From Phaeodactylibacter sp. (lineage in GTDB: Bacteria; Bacteroidota; Bacteroidia; Chitinophagales; Saprospiraceae), in assembly GCF_022763345.1 (NCBI RefSeq), contig NZ_JALEGS010000017.1, positions 1-64,000 of the forward strand: DNA of 64,000 nucleotides. The letters run 5' to 3'. The position numbers were made by a program, and so were the translations under genes. The notes beneath the pieces were generated by a model that saw only the letters and a list, made by a program, of their open reading frames with translations, was not told where the DNA came from and ran no database searches. Positions 19,301 to 28,712 of this stretch are shown piece by piece. Within the stretch, counting starts at the first letter, position 1. Every line of letters begins with the position of its first letter.

Positions 19301-21013
19301 CCTTATCAGTATATCTGGGGCTCTGATACGCTTTCCACTGTGCTCAACCCGGGCCTGTCCGCTGGTCTTTACAATCTGACCGTCGTGGATGCGAATGGCT
19401 GTGCAGGCGTAACGGCAACAGCAGAGGTGGTTGACCCGCCGAGTATTGAGGTGTCCTTTACGGATGTCCTGCCGGTAAGTTGCTTTGAGGGCGTCTGCGA
19501 TGGGCAGGCAACGGCAACGGCTATGTATGCTGATGGCAGTGCCGGCCTTTTCAACTTTAACTGGGAAAGTGGGGAGATTGATCTGGATGTACTGACGTCC
19601 TCTGCAACGCAGCTCTGCCGGGACTCTCAAACGGTAGTGGTGACGGATGAGAATGGATGTGTACAAACGTCTGAAGTCATCATTCCTAGCCCGGAACCAA
19701 TTTTGCTCAACGTCTCTTCAGAAAGCGTGAGCTGTAATGGCGGTTCTGATGGCACTATTACCCTGACCCCGTCCGGTGGGGCAGGAGGCTATACCTTCCT
19801 GTGGCCTGATCTGAACGAAACGACGCCAACGGTTTCCGGTCTGATGGCTGGTGCCTACAACGTTATTGTTACCGATGCCAATGGCTGTGAGCAGGATGGC
19901 CTGCCCGAAATCGGCGAGCCAGATGCCCTGGAGCTGAGTATCGATCCTGTTAATACCCGCGATATTTCCTGCTTCGGTGAGGAAGACGGGCAAATAGCGG
20001 TGACTTACAACTTTAACGACAATATCAATCCCGTTGGTAACACCCCCTTCTCTTTCTCAGCCAATGTGCCGCAGGGGGCGGGCAATGCCGCAACGGGGTT
20101 TGCAAGTGGTCTTTCTGCCGGCACTTACGGCATCACCATTACCGACACGCAGGGTTGTCAGGATTCTGTGTCCATCAGCCTGATTGAGCCTTCTGAAATT
20201 ATGGCGGTCATTCCTGATCCGGAGGACCCTCCTTGTTTTGATGCCACTACGCTGGTTTTTATTGACACCGTATTTGGAGGCGCAGGTACCACACCGGATG
20301 ATTACCGGTACATGGTTGATGGAAATGGGGTGTTACTGACACCTGATGTCCCTGCAGATATCTTCGGTGACGGGGAGCACACCATTGAAATATTCGACCC
20401 CAATGGCTGTTCTGCGGCCTTCTTTGTGGAAATCGATCAGCCCGATGAGATCACCGTTACCTTCCCTCAGCCGGTGGTGGAAATTGAGCTCGGCGACAGT
20501 ACCACAAGCCTCATGCCGATCATCAGCCCGGCGGGCACGCAGGTTGACTCCTTTATCTGGACCCCTGCTATTTACCTGTCCTCAGATACAGTGGAAAACC
20601 CCACGGTCTTCCCATTGGAATCGCAAGATTACACCCTGCGCATTGTGGATATAAATGGCTGTGATGCGGAAGGCTCGGTATTTGTGGAGCTTGATGCCAA
20701 CCGGAATATCTATATCCCGGGCGCTTTCTCACCTAATGGTGACGGCACCAACGATGAGTTCCGGGTTTTCCCCTGCACCGGCGTCACGGCCATTCGAAGT
20801 GTGAATATCTTTGACCGCTGGGGCAATCAGGTTTATCAGAATGGTGGGTTTGATGTCAGCAATGGTCTGTTCTGTGCCGGAGGGCTGCCACTTTGGGACG
20901 GTTCCTTCAAAGGTGAGTTCATGAACATGGGCGTCTACGTTTATGTGATTGATGTTGAATTCCTGGATGGCATCCGGCTGGTCTACCGGGGCGATTTGTC
21001 TTTGATACGTTAA
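16370..21013 (+). CDS. SprB-repeat surface protein with cohesin-like domain and type B T9SS sorting domain
   Basis: A secreted protein of 1547 residues. Residues 1-21 form a signal peptide (ALLLFANIGLYAQ). Around 305-440 lies a cohesin-like domain with APGDTVCVPVTTTNF, FSMAWDPTLLDFIGV and GALLFEVCFEV. Roughly ten SprB-type repeats follow from 450 to 1330, each with the pattern SCNGxxDGSxTVxxxGGxxPYxYxWxxG and closing with an VTDANGC unit. The C-terminal 100 residues (IYIPGAFSPNGDGTNDEFRV, then IFDRWGNQVYQ and YRGDLSLIR) are the gliding-motility-associated CHU_C domain that targets proteins to the type IX secretion system and the cell surface. SprB of Flavobacterium is an adhesin moved during gliding. 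This protein may serve as an adhesin or protein scaffold; the ligand is unknown. Confidence 0.88.
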   Translation: MIRFFLPIALLLFANIGLYAQAPQNISVKGSAEGALRVPCNQNDAGTIQGFGPFAGQSNDIDPDTIYLCLGDTLRLTHNMDFSFGGDPNPATAAGVAYAFYDDIPTVDGPDLTTVLTDPSLNTTSPIILNGFEFDQENGIWLAPTINSFGNLDLINNGSLQEAYNMGVPAPIQFWFAPITVDNASALEYEQGGPCVSVSIDEAFSVVYLESIAITETFVDPAGGLEGSFVLQGGLPEFDPSTSYTITINEIGGGGMGTVQTVTPGHNDTITYTVPETGTYEVIVEDGKSCGLIDTLVMPVLFDVGDLNGAPGDTVCVPVTTTNFVNLTNAQFSMAWDPTLLDFIGVDNLTTDLPSFDQGIFNISPAITDTGRLTMGWADFLATPRTLPDGALLFEVCFEVIGDLGDQAAVTIIDSPLDIQAGNANSGNADIPTIIDNGQVNITNAILLVQGTVDSVSCAGFDDGSFTVTATGGVPPYTYAWNAVPPAGPDNTGTIAASGDTFTASGLGEGVFSITVSDSDMPANIDTIELQVLEGPALGLSLLETQPTCNGDSDGSLTAQITLDGVAQPNPGPGFTFSWNTGDSTQTITGLSFQPQAYAVTVTDANGCVATASTTLSQPGELLLLAQNTNITDATCSGAMDGAITVGASGGVNDMGSYYYQWEGQPVDTAATAQLTDLDPGMYNLTVTDANGCVVIDSFPVGATKLLGVTLVDSSHVSCNGAADAFLQVQGTATGQPPFGAFTYNWTALPGGSSLAGANINDLAPGLYVVTVTDQDPLGCFTIDTFNIGQPDSLQVALLDLANESCTGGGMDGAITVGVDGGTAPYTYDWSNMDTDSILTDLVQGLYILNLEDANGCTSIDTFAVTAPAPPNIIEFENDTLLCSDDTDGSLMITATPGGSPIESYTWSNNETGPAIANLAPGTYFVTITAEDGCELVDSAQVVAPAPLVIDSIGSSSPLCVGQSNGSLTVFASGGTAPYQYIWGSDTLSTVLNPGLSAGLYNLTVVDANGCAGVTATAEVVDPPSIEVSFTDVLPVSCFEGVCDGQATATAMYADGSAGLFNFNWESGEIDLDVLTSSATQLCRDSQTVVVTDENGCVQTSEVIIPSPEPILLNVSSESVSCNGGSDGTITLTPSGGAGGYTFLWPDLNETTPTVSGLMAGAYNVIVTDANGCEQDGLPEIGEPDALELSIDPVNTRDISCFGEEDGQIAVTYNFNDNINPVGNTPFSFSANVPQGAGNAATGFASGLSAGTYGITITDTQGCQDSVSISLIEPSEIMAVIPDPEDPPCFDATTLVFIDTVFGGAGTTPDDYRYMVDGNGVLLTPDVPADIFGDGEHTIEIFDPNGCSAAFFVEIDQPDEITVTFPQPVVEIELGDSTTSLMPIISPAGTQVDSFIWTPAIYLSSDTVENPTVFPLESQDYTLRIVDINGCDAEGSVFVELDANRNIYIPGAFSPNGDGTNDEFRVFPCTGVTAIRSVNIFDRWGNQVYQNGGFDVSNGLFCAGGLPLWDGSFKGEFMNMGVYVYVIDVEFLDGIRLVYRGDLSLIR

Positions 21014-21030
21014 CGGAGGCAATGCGCTGA

Positions 21031-21072
21031 TAAGCTGCCGCTTTCCACTTGAGTGTGGGGAGCGGCAGCTTA
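21031..21072 (+). terminator. Hairpin terminator after the SprB-repeat gene
   Basis: The arms taagctgccgct (21031-21042) and agcggcagctta (21061-21072) are perfectly complementary over 12 bases, with an 18-base loop. The hairpin starts 18 bases after the stop codon. A T-rich stretch follows after about ten bases, weaker than in a classical terminator. Confidence 0.6.
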
Positions 21073-21258
21073 GTTTATAGCGATCTTTTTGTTTTTGTTT
21101 TATTTATTTTAAAACAAATATTGTTTATTTTGCAGGGCAGATTGTCGATCGCTCCGTTTTCGGTCAGAAAAGGTCATTTTTTAGGCACAAAGGGAATAAA
21201 AGTGCAACGCCAGGCGTTAGACAAGGTCATTTGAAAACAAACAGATGCAGTGATTTAG

Positions 21259-23862
21259 ATGCAGCAGTCCAATTCCAATCTTTTTGAACAAGCGAAGTCC
21301 TGGTCCGCCGCGCAGTGGCAGCAAATCCGTCAATGGTCCCTGGACTTCTACGGGCGGTATCCTCGTTGGGCCATCGCTGGGTTGATAACGGGCGGGCTCG
21401 GTATTCTGGGCTTTTTGTCCGTCCTTGTGATCGCAGCGCTGGTGTACTTTGAAGCACTGGGGCCCGTTCCTGGTTACCCTGAGCTGGAGGCCATCAGCAA
21501 CCACAATGCGTCTGAGGTATACGCGGAAGACGGCGTGCTGCTGGGCAAGTACTATGTGGAAAACCGCATCAATGCCGACTTTGAGGAGATCTCTCCTGAT
21601 TTGATCAATGCCCTCGTCGCCACCGAGGACGCCCGTTTTTTTGAGCACAGCGGTATTGATGTGCGGGCTGCGGCCCGGGTACTGGTGAAGTCGATATTGC
21701 TGATGGACGAATCTTCCGGAGGGGGCAGCACTTTGAGTCAGCAGCTGGCCAAGAACCTTTATCCGAGGGAGGATTACCTTATGCTGTCGATGGTGGTGAA
21801 TAAAATGCGGGAAATGCTGATTGCCCGCCGACTGGAAAAGGTCTATGCCAAGGAGGAGCTGCTGCGGCTGTATCTAAACACCGTATCTTTTGGCGAAGGA
21901 ATTTTCGGAATCAAAGTCGCAGCGCAACGCTTTTTCAATAAATCCCCGGAAGCCTTAAATCTGGAGGAAGCCGCCGTTTTGGTCGGCATGCTCAAAGCCA
22001 CGACTTACTACAGTCCGGTGCGCCATCCCGAAAATGCCGAACGCCGCCGCAATATCGTTTTGGGGCAGATGGTGCGCTATGGTTATTTGGATGCGGAAGT
22101 CAAAGACTCGCTGATACAGTTGCCTCTGGAAACGGACTACCGGCCCGAAGGCCACAACAAAGGTTTAGCGACCTACTTCCGGGAACATCTGCGGCATGAA
22201 CTGGATGATATTCTGAAAGATTACACCAAGCCCGATGGCACACCTTATAATTTATATACAGATGGGCTGCGCATTTACACCTCAATTGATGCCCGTCTGC
22301 AGCGCTATGCCGAAGAGGCCGTACAGGAAGAAATGACCAAAGTCCAGGAAAATTTTTACGAAGACTGGAAAAAAGGGACACCCTGGGGCAGCAGTGAAGT
22401 GCTGGAACGAGCCGTGCGGAAGTCGGAGCGCTATCAGAAACTAAAAGACAAAGGCCTCTCAGAGGAAGCAATCGATGCTATCTTTCAGCAGCCCGTCCCT
22501 ATGACGGTTTTCAGTTGGGAAAAGGGAGAGGAGGAACGGGAAATGAGCCCGCTCGACTCTGTGAAGTATTACCTCACCCTGCTGAATGCGGGTTTTCTGG
22601 CGGCTGATCCCTCCACAGGGCTGATCAAAGCCTGGGTAGGCGGTATCGATCATAAGTACTTTCAGTATGACCATGTTTTTGCCAAGCGGCAGGTCGGCTC
22701 CACCTTCAAGCCGGTGGTGTATGCCACAGCCCTGCAAAGCGGTATGCTGCCCTGTGAGTACACTTACAACCGGCAGGTGGCATACGCCAAATATGACAAC
22801 TGGTCGCCCCGCAATGCAGATGGGGAGTACGATGGCGTCTACTCTATGGAAGGAGCACTGAGCAATTCCGTCAATACCGTCACGGTCGAAATCATGATGC
22901 GAACGGGCATGGATTCGGTCCGGCAGCTGGGGCAGGCGATGGGAATAGAGAGCCGAATTCCGGCGGTGCCTTCTATTGCACTGGGCGCCGTGGAGGCTTC
23001 CCTTTACGAAATGACCAAAGTCTACGGCACCTTTGCCAACCGTGGCCGCCGCCCGGAGTGGCACTATCTGGACCGCATTGAGACTGCTGACGGCACGGTT
23101 TTAGCCGAATTTGACCGGCCTAACCCGCGCCGTTTTCCGCGGGTACTGGAGAAGCCACAAGCCGACATGATGATAAGAATGCTGGAGTCGGTGGTCGATA
23201 GCGGTACGGCCCGTAAGCTCCGTTATCGCTACGGGCTTTACAACGACCTGGCTGGTAAGACCGGGACGACCCAAAATCAGTCCGATGGCTGGTTCATGGG
23301 CTTTAACCCCCGGCTGGTGGCTGGTGCCTGGGTAGGGGGTTCCTGGCCGCAGGTGCACTTCCGCACCCTCTACCGCGGGCAGGCCTCGTCCACAGCCCTG
23401 CCGATTTATGGCGCGTTTATGAGAAAGGTGTATCAGGACAAGGCTTTCAAGTCTGTGCGCTACGCCAAATTTGAAGCGGCGGCGGACACGGTCACAGCGC
23501 TCATGCAGTGCCCGCCCTACCTTGAGGAAATGCCTATTCTTGCTGCGCATGAGGACGGCTACTACTACTTTGAAGACAACCGAAGTTTGTTCGGCCGGTT
23601 GACCGATCAGCCCTACAAAGATGAACAGGGCCGGGTCATCAACGTACCGCCCCGGCAGGCCGGCGAATCAGATGAAGCTTATGTGCAGCGCATACGGGCC
23701 TATCAGGCGCGGCTGGAGGAGCGCGAGGAAAGACGCGAAAAGCGGAAAGCTTTCTGGAGCAATCTTTTATTCGGTGAAGAAGGCAAAGGCGAAAATCAGG
23801 GAGAAGGCGGAAATGACCAAAAACCGACCACCGGCTACAAATACTACGACCGAAATAACTAG
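21259..23862 (+). CDS. Penicillin-binding protein 1A (bifunctional transglycosylase/transpeptidase)
   Basis: A class A PBP of 867 residues that polymerises and cross-links peptidoglycan. A short cytoplasmic tail is followed by one membrane anchor (IAGLITGGLGILGFLSVLVI, near 34-60). The glycosyltransferase-51 domain has EDARFFEHSGIDVRA with catalytic Glu near 122 and GGSTLSQQLAKNLYPRED near 155. The transpeptidase domain has GSTFKP with active Ser481, SNS near 535 and KTGTTQNQSDGW at 667. The C-terminus is a charged tail. All catalytic residues are present. The ATG at 21259 is the first that leaves the usual short tail. Neighbours are unrelated, so it is probably monocistronic. Confidence 0.93.
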   Translation: MQQSNSNLFEQAKSWSAAQWQQIRQWSLDFYGRYPRWAIAGLITGGLGILGFLSVLVIAALVYFEALGPVPGYPELEAISNHNASEVYAEDGVLLGKYYVENRINADFEEISPDLINALVATEDARFFEHSGIDVRAAARVLVKSILLMDESSGGGSTLSQQLAKNLYPREDYLMLSMVVNKMREMLIARRLEKVYAKEELLRLYLNTVSFGEGIFGIKVAAQRFFNKSPEALNLEEAAVLVGMLKATTYYSPVRHPENAERRRNIVLGQMVRYGYLDAEVKDSLIQLPLETDYRPEGHNKGLATYFREHLRHELDDILKDYTKPDGTPYNLYTDGLRIYTSIDARLQRYAEEAVQEEMTKVQENFYEDWKKGTPWGSSEVLERAVRKSERYQKLKDKGLSEEAIDAIFQQPVPMTVFSWEKGEEEREMSPLDSVKYYLTLLNAGFLAADPSTGLIKAWVGGIDHKYFQYDHVFAKRQVGSTFKPVVYATALQSGMLPCEYTYNRQVAYAKYDNWSPRNADGEYDGVYSMEGALSNSVNTVTVEIMMRTGMDSVRQLGQAMGIESRIPAVPSIALGAVEASLYEMTKVYGTFANRGRRPEWHYLDRIETADGTVLAEFDRPNPRRFPRVLEKPQADMMIRMLESVVDSGTARKLRYRYGLYNDLAGKTGTTQNQSDGWFMGFNPRLVAGAWVGGSWPQVHFRTLYRGQASSTALPIYGAFMRKVYQDKAFKSVRYAKFEAAADTVTALMQCPPYLEEMPILAAHEDGYYYFEDNRSLFGRLTDQPYKDEQGRVINVPPRQAGESDEAYVQRIRAYQARLEEREERREKRKAFWSNLLFGEEGKGENQGEGGNDQKPTTGYKYYDRNN

Positions 23863-24226
23863 ACTTAATACCGGAATCCCTAAAGATTTTGGAATCAAAC
23901 CACTACGCAAAAGCCATGCGGCCGTTTAGCGCTCCTAAAAAATACCGCTAAGGTCAAGGGGGAGTGGTATAAATAATTATTCCGCGAGTCTCGTATTTCG
24001 GGAAACAAAAAACGCCCCGGAGTACCTTGTTTGCAATCCCACCTTATTTTATTGGAGAATAACGACTATAACTCGCTGTTTCTCAACCCCTGTAAATCAA
24101 AAGTCCATTTGAAAAAAAAGGTTGTACGTTTCACTAATATGCCAAAGTGCCTTACTTTTGTGCCGATTTCTAAAGGTCCTGGTTTTTGCACCTCTATTAA
24201 GCAAAGCCTACTAAAGCATAAGAATA
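23863..24226. other. Intergenic region upstream of the ATP synthase operon
   Basis: These 364 bases carry no convincing gene. The last 75 hold the atp promoter element. The rest has no repeat, strong hairpin or RNA motif that I could recognise. Confidence 0.6.
24153..24160 (+). promoter_or_regulatory. -7 promoter element of the atp operon
   Basis: The sequence tacttttg matches TAnnTTTG and lies 67 bases ahead of the proposed atpB start. The next TTG upstream is 28 bases away, which is too far for a good -33 box, so that half of the promoter is weak. Confidence 0.55.
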
Positions 24227-25510
24227 GTGAAAGTGGACATCAAGAAGTTCTGCATACTGACACTGGCCCTGGCCCTCTCCGGCTTTATGAGCCCTGCATT
24301 TGCGCAACATGACGATCACGGCCATGACGACCATACCGGGCACGAACAGGCCGAAGGGCACGAAGAGCACAATCAGAACGAAGAGCACGGCGAAGGCTAC
24401 GATCCGGTAGCGACGGTCATGCACCATATTGCCGATGCCAATGAGTTCCATATCTGGAAAGGCGTGCACATCCCACTTCCTGTTTTCCTTTATGCACCGG
24501 ACCATGGCTGGACGACCGGTACTTCTGCCATGTTTGAGCACGGCCACACCGCCGTTGATGGCTACGTACTCAACCACGGGCGTATCAACCGCGTCGCCGA
24601 TGCTTCCTTCCCTAAAGGCGAAGTACACGTTGGACACATCGATCACAAGGTTGAAGCGGACGAAGAAGGAAAAGAAAAAGACGTTTACTACGTCAACTAC
24701 GAAAATGAATCTTACAAGCTTGACGCACCCAGTACCCTCGACGGTGGCATGATGGGTGGCGGCATCACTTCATTTTACGACTTCTCTATTACCAAGAATG
24801 TCTTTACCATGCTCCTGGCAGCCCTGCTGCTGATCTTCATCTTCAATGCGGTAGCCCGCGGGTACAAGAAGAACGAAGGAAAGGCACCATCGGGCATTCA
24901 GTCGTTCTTTGAAGTGTTCTTTGTATTCATGCGTGATGAAGTCACGAAGCCTATGATCGGCGAGAAGCACTACGAGCGCTTCCAGCCTTTCGTGATGACG
25001 CTGTTTTTCTTCATCCTGTTCTGCAACCTGCTGGGCTTGGTTCCTTTCTTCCCGGGCAGTGCAAACGTTACCGGCAATATCGCCGTGACGCTGGTACTGG
25101 CGGTATTCACCTTCATCGTGGTGAACCTGAACGGTAAGAAGGACTACTGGCAGCATATATTCTGGATGCCGGGCATTCCGGGCTGGGTGAAAATTATCCT
25201 GACGCCTGTGGAAATCCTTGGCCTGTTTATCCGCCCTTTCTCCCTGATGATTCGTTTGTTTGCGAACATCTCGGCTGGGCACATTATCATCCTGAGCCTT
25301 ATCGGTTTGATCTTCCTCTTTGGCGACAACGGCGCCAATACCGGAGGAGCAGCAGCAGGTGCAGTGGTAGGTGGTTTGTTCACTGCCTTCATGAACCTGA
25401 TTGAGCTGTTGGTGGCCGCGCTGCAAGCCTTCGTGTTTGCCATCCTGTCTGCCTCCTACATCGGAGCAGCGGTAGAGGAGCACCACCACGATGAGGCACA
25501 CGCACACTAA
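24227..25510 (+). CDS. atpB: F0F1 ATP synthase subunit A
   Basis: Membrane subunit a of F0, 427 residues, which forms the proton half-channels beside the c ring. Residues 1-26 are a cleavable signal-like segment (LALALSGFMSPAFAQ), followed by a His/Glu-rich linker (HDDHGHDDHTGHEQAEGHEE). The conserved core starts near FYDFSITKNVFTMLL. The essential stator arginine lies in RPFSLMIRLFANISAGHII, and the last helix has FMNLIELLVAALQAFVFAIL. The C-terminus is again His-rich. The long His-rich N-terminus is usual in Bacteroidota. The start is GTG at 24227; no ATG gives a full signal segment. First gene of atpBEFHAG. Confidence 0.93.
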   Translation: MKVDIKKFCILTLALALSGFMSPAFAQHDDHGHDDHTGHEQAEGHEEHNQNEEHGEGYDPVATVMHHIADANEFHIWKGVHIPLPVFLYAPDHGWTTGTSAMFEHGHTAVDGYVLNHGRINRVADASFPKGEVHVGHIDHKVEADEEGKEKDVYYVNYENESYKLDAPSTLDGGMMGGGITSFYDFSITKNVFTMLLAALLLIFIFNAVARGYKKNEGKAPSGIQSFFEVFFVFMRDEVTKPMIGEKHYERFQPFVMTLFFFILFCNLLGLVPFFPGSANVTGNIAVTLVLAVFTFIVVNLNGKKDYWQHIFWMPGIPGWVKIILTPVEILGLFIRPFSLMIRLFANISAGHIIILSLIGLIFLFGDNGANTGGAAAGAVVGGLFTAFMNLIELLVAALQAFVFAILSASYIGAAVEEHHHDEAHAH

Positions 25511-25535
25511 GCATTTTATTTACTCACTCATATAA

Positions 25536-25739
<204 letters not shown>

Positions 25740-25858
25740 GCCCTACGCCACGGAATTAAAGCACAGGGTGGTTGCAGCAGCGGTTGGCTGTCTGCGCCTC
25801 CTGTCTTGAGTGAGCTGGTTGGATTAACAAAAATTACCTTCTAAACTTTTTCGATACA

Positions 25859-26380
25859 ATGGCTAACGTATTGTTTTTGGCTGACTTCTCCGTTATCAAG
25901 CCCGATCCGGGCCTGATCTTCTGGACGACTCTGATCTTCCTGCTGGTTTGGGCCTTGCTCGGCCGCATGGCTTTTGGCCCTATCCAAAATGCCCTGAAAA
26001 AACGGGAAAATGATATTCAGGATGCCCTCGATGAGGCCCGCAATGCCCGTGAAGAAATGGCAGCGCTGCAGTCTAAGAATGAAGAACTGCTGCGTCAGGC
26101 TCAGGAAGAGCGCGCTAAAATCCTGAAAGAGGCTAAGGAAACCAAAGAGGCGATCGTCAAAGAAGCTAAGGAAAAAGCACAGGACGAAGCCCGCAAAATC
26201 GTCAATAATGCCAAGCAGGATATCGAAAATCAGCGCCTGGCTGCTATGACGGACCTGAAAAATCAGGTAGGTGTGCTGTCTATCGAAATCGCTGAGAAGC
26301 TGCTGCGCCGCCAACTGGACGACAAGAAGGGTCAGGAGCAGTTTGTCAGCTCACTGGTCGATGACATCAAAATGAACTAA
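25859..26380 (+). CDS. atpF: F0F1 ATP synthase subunit B
   Basis: The peripheral-stalk subunit b, 173 residues. One membrane segment (DPGLIFWTTLIFLLVWALLG, near 18-38) is followed by a long charged coiled coil rich in Glu, Ala and Lys that reaches up to the delta subunit. The family motif around PIQNALKKREN lies just after the membrane helix. Length and position between atpE and atpH are typical. A 119-base gap precedes it. Confidence 0.93.
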   Translation: MANVLFLADFSVIKPDPGLIFWTTLIFLLVWALLGRMAFGPIQNALKKRENDIQDALDEARNAREEMAALQSKNEELLRQAQEERAKILKEAKETKEAIVKEAKEKAQDEARKIVNNAKQDIENQRLAAMTDLKNQVGVLSIEIAEKLLRRQLDDKKGQEQFVSSLVDDIKMN

Positions 26381-26431
26381 GCCATCGGTAAGCGTTGCCC
26401 CGGCATTTCTTATCGAAAACTATAAATTGAT

Positions 26432-26998
26432 ATGTCTGTACAAAGAATAGCTTCCCGCTACGCAAAGTCGCTCATTGAGCTGGCTCAGGAGCAAAATAAG
26501 CTCGAAGCCGTCACGAAGGACATGGAAACCTTCAAAGAATTGCTCAGCAACCGCGACCTGTACCTGTTGCTCAAAAGCCCGGTAGTGGGGACCGACAAGA
26601 AGAAGCAGATTTTCAAAACCCTCTTCGAAGGGAAATTTGATCAACTGACCTCTTCTTTCCTTGACGTGCTGACCACCAAAGTGCGTGAAAGCTACATGCC
26701 GGAAATCGTGACGGAATACCTGGCACAGTACAAACGCCTCATGCACATCTCCACCGTTACGGTCACTACGGCGACCGAGCTGGATGAGAAAACGCTGGAG
26801 GCGATCAAGGTCAAATTGCTGGAAAGCAAAGCTACAGACGAGAAGGTAGAAATCGTTTCCGTTGTGGACCCCGACCTGATCGGCGGCTTCGTACTGGAAT
26901 TTGACGATAAAATTTATGACGCCAGCCTAGCCAGCAAACTGGATGGGCTCAAGCGTCAGTTTAGGGATAACCTCTACGTTTCGCAGGTATCCAATTAA
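26432..26998 (+). CDS. atpH: F0F1 ATP synthase subunit delta
   Basis: The delta (OSCP-type) subunit, 188 residues, joining the peripheral stalk to the top of the alpha3beta3 head. The N-terminal helical domain starts VQRIASRYAKSLIELAQEQ, and the C-terminal signature is VDPDLIGGFVLEFDDKIYDAS, both characteristic of the family. The gene lies between atpF and atpA in the normal order. Confidence 0.93.
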   Translation: MSVQRIASRYAKSLIELAQEQNKLEAVTKDMETFKELLSNRDLYLLLKSPVVGTDKKKQIFKTLFEGKFDQLTSSFLDVLTTKVRESYMPEIVTEYLAQYKRLMHISTVTVTTATELDEKTLEAIKVKLLESKATDEKVEIVSVVDPDLIGGFVLEFDDKIYDASLASKLDGLKRQFRDNLYVSQVSN

Positions 26999-27052
26999 CG
27001 ACTTTAATACTAGAAAACCCGCTGCACCGCGCAGTGATAAAATTTTTCAGAC

Positions 27053-28657
27053 ATGGTTGATGTAAAACCTGATGAGATCTCAGCAATACTCAAACAACAA
27101 CTCTCCGGTTTCAGCTCCGCAACCGAACTTGAAGAGTACGGTACCGTACTTCAGGTAGGTGACGGTATTGCGCGTGTGTACGGTTTGACCAAAGCACAGG
27201 CTGGTGAACTGGTGGAATTTGATAACGGCACACAGGCGATCGTTCTGAACCTGGAAGAAGACAACGTAGGTGTGGTACTCATGGGCCCAAGTGATGGCAT
27301 CCGTGAGGGCAGCCGTGTACAGCGTACCAACCGCATCGCTTCTATCAAAGTAGGGGAAGGCTTCGTTGGCCGCGTAGTGAACGCGCTGGGTGAGCCAATC
27401 GACGGTAAGGGTGCTATCGAAGGCACGACTTACGAAATGCCTCTGGAGCGCAAAGCACCGGGTGTAATCTACCGTCAGCCGGTAAACGAGCCGCTGCAAA
27501 CTGGTATCAAGTCTATCGATGCCATGATTCCAATCGGCCGTGGACAGCGGGAGCTGATCATCGGTGACCGTCAGACGGGTAAGACGGCGATTGCGATCGA
27601 TACCATCATCAATCAGCGTGAGTTCTATGAGCGCGGCGAGCCGGTTTTCTGTATCTATGTAGCTTCTGGCCAGAAGGCCTCTACCGTTGCCAACGTAGCG
27701 AAGACCCTCGAAGATAACGGAGCGATGGACTACACGGTTATCGTTTCTGCTTCAGCTGCTGACCCTGCGCCGCTTCAGTTCTACGCACCATTTGCTGGTG
27801 CTGCTGTGGGCGAGTATTTCCGTGATACAGGCCGCCCAGCCCTGATCATTTATGATGACCTGTCCAAGCAGGCGGTAGCTTACCGTGAGGTATCCCTGTT
27901 GCTGCGCCGTCCTCCGGGCCGTGAGGCCTACCCTGGTGACGTATTCTACCTGCACTCGCGCCTTCTGGAGCGTGCAGCGAAGATCATCAGCAACGACGAG
28001 ATTGCCCGTAATATGAACGACCTGCCGGATACCCTGGCCAACGCCAAAGACGAAAAAGGCGAGCCATTGGTGAAAGGTGGTGGTTCACTGACGGCCCTGC
28101 CGATCATCGAGACGCAGGCGGGTGACGTTTCTGCCTATATCCCGACCAACGTAATTTCCATTACCGACGGTCAGATCTTCCTCGAGTCCAACCTCTTCAA
28201 CGCCGGTGTACGCCCTGCGATCAACGTAGGTATCTCCGTATCCCGTGTGGGTGGTTCGGCTCAGATCAAGTCCATGAAGAAAGTAGCCGGTACCCTGAAG
28301 CTTGATCAGGCACAGTACCGCGAACTGGAGGCATTCTCTAAGTTTGGTTCTGACCTCGATGCTGCAACCACAGCCGTACTGGATAAGGGTAAGCGTAACG
28401 TGGAAATCCTGAAGCAGCCACAGTACTCTCCGGTATCGGTTGAGAAGCAGGTAGCGATTATCTACCTGGGTACCAAAGGCAAACTGCGTAATGTACCGGT
28501 AGACAAGGTGAAGGAGTTCGAAGAGCTCTTCCTGACCACATTGGAGAAGCAGCATCCTGATGTACTCGATACATTCCGGGCTGGCAAGCTGGATAAGGAA
28601 GCTACGGACAAGGTAGAAGCACTGGCAGCCGAACTGTCTGCACAGTACAAGAAGTAA
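27053..28657 (+). CDS. atpA: F0F1 ATP synthase subunit alpha
   Basis: The non-catalytic nucleotide-binding alpha subunit, 534 residues. The beta-barrel domain holds [20 protein letters not shown]. The P-loop GDRQTGKT is at residues 171-178. The signature [17 protein letters not shown], which includes the family arginine finger, lies near residue 383. Length and motifs are normal. The catalytic beta subunit gene (atpD) is not in this operon. Confidence 0.96.
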   Translation: MVDVKPDEISAILKQQLSGFSSATELEEYGTVLQVGDGIARVYGLTKAQAGELVEFDNGTQAIVLNLEEDNVGVVLMGPSDGIREGSRVQRTNRIASIKVGEGFVGRVVNALGEPIDGKGAIEGTTYEMPLERKAPGVIYRQPVNEPLQTGIKSIDAMIPIGRGQRELIIGDRQTGKTAIAIDTIINQREFYERGEPVFCIYVASGQKASTVANVAKTLEDNGAMDYTVIVSASAADPAPLQFYAPFAGAAVGEYFRDTGRPALIIYDDLSKQAVAYREVSLLLRRPPGREAYPGDVFYLHSRLLERAAKIISNDEIARNMNDLPDTLANAKDEKGEPLVKGGGSLTALPIIETQAGDVSAYIPTNVISITDGQIFLESNLFNAGVRPAINVGISVSRVGGSAQIKSMKKVAGTLKLDQAQYRELEAFSKFGSDLDAATTAVLDKGKRNVEILKQPQYSPVSVEKQVAIIYLGTKGKLRNVPVDKVKEFEELFLTTLEKQHPDVLDTFRAGKLDKEATDKVEALAAELSAQYKK

Positions 28658-28712
28658 GACAATACATTATTTGATCGGCAGCCCCTGGCGGCTGCCGGCA
28701 AAATTGCTATAG

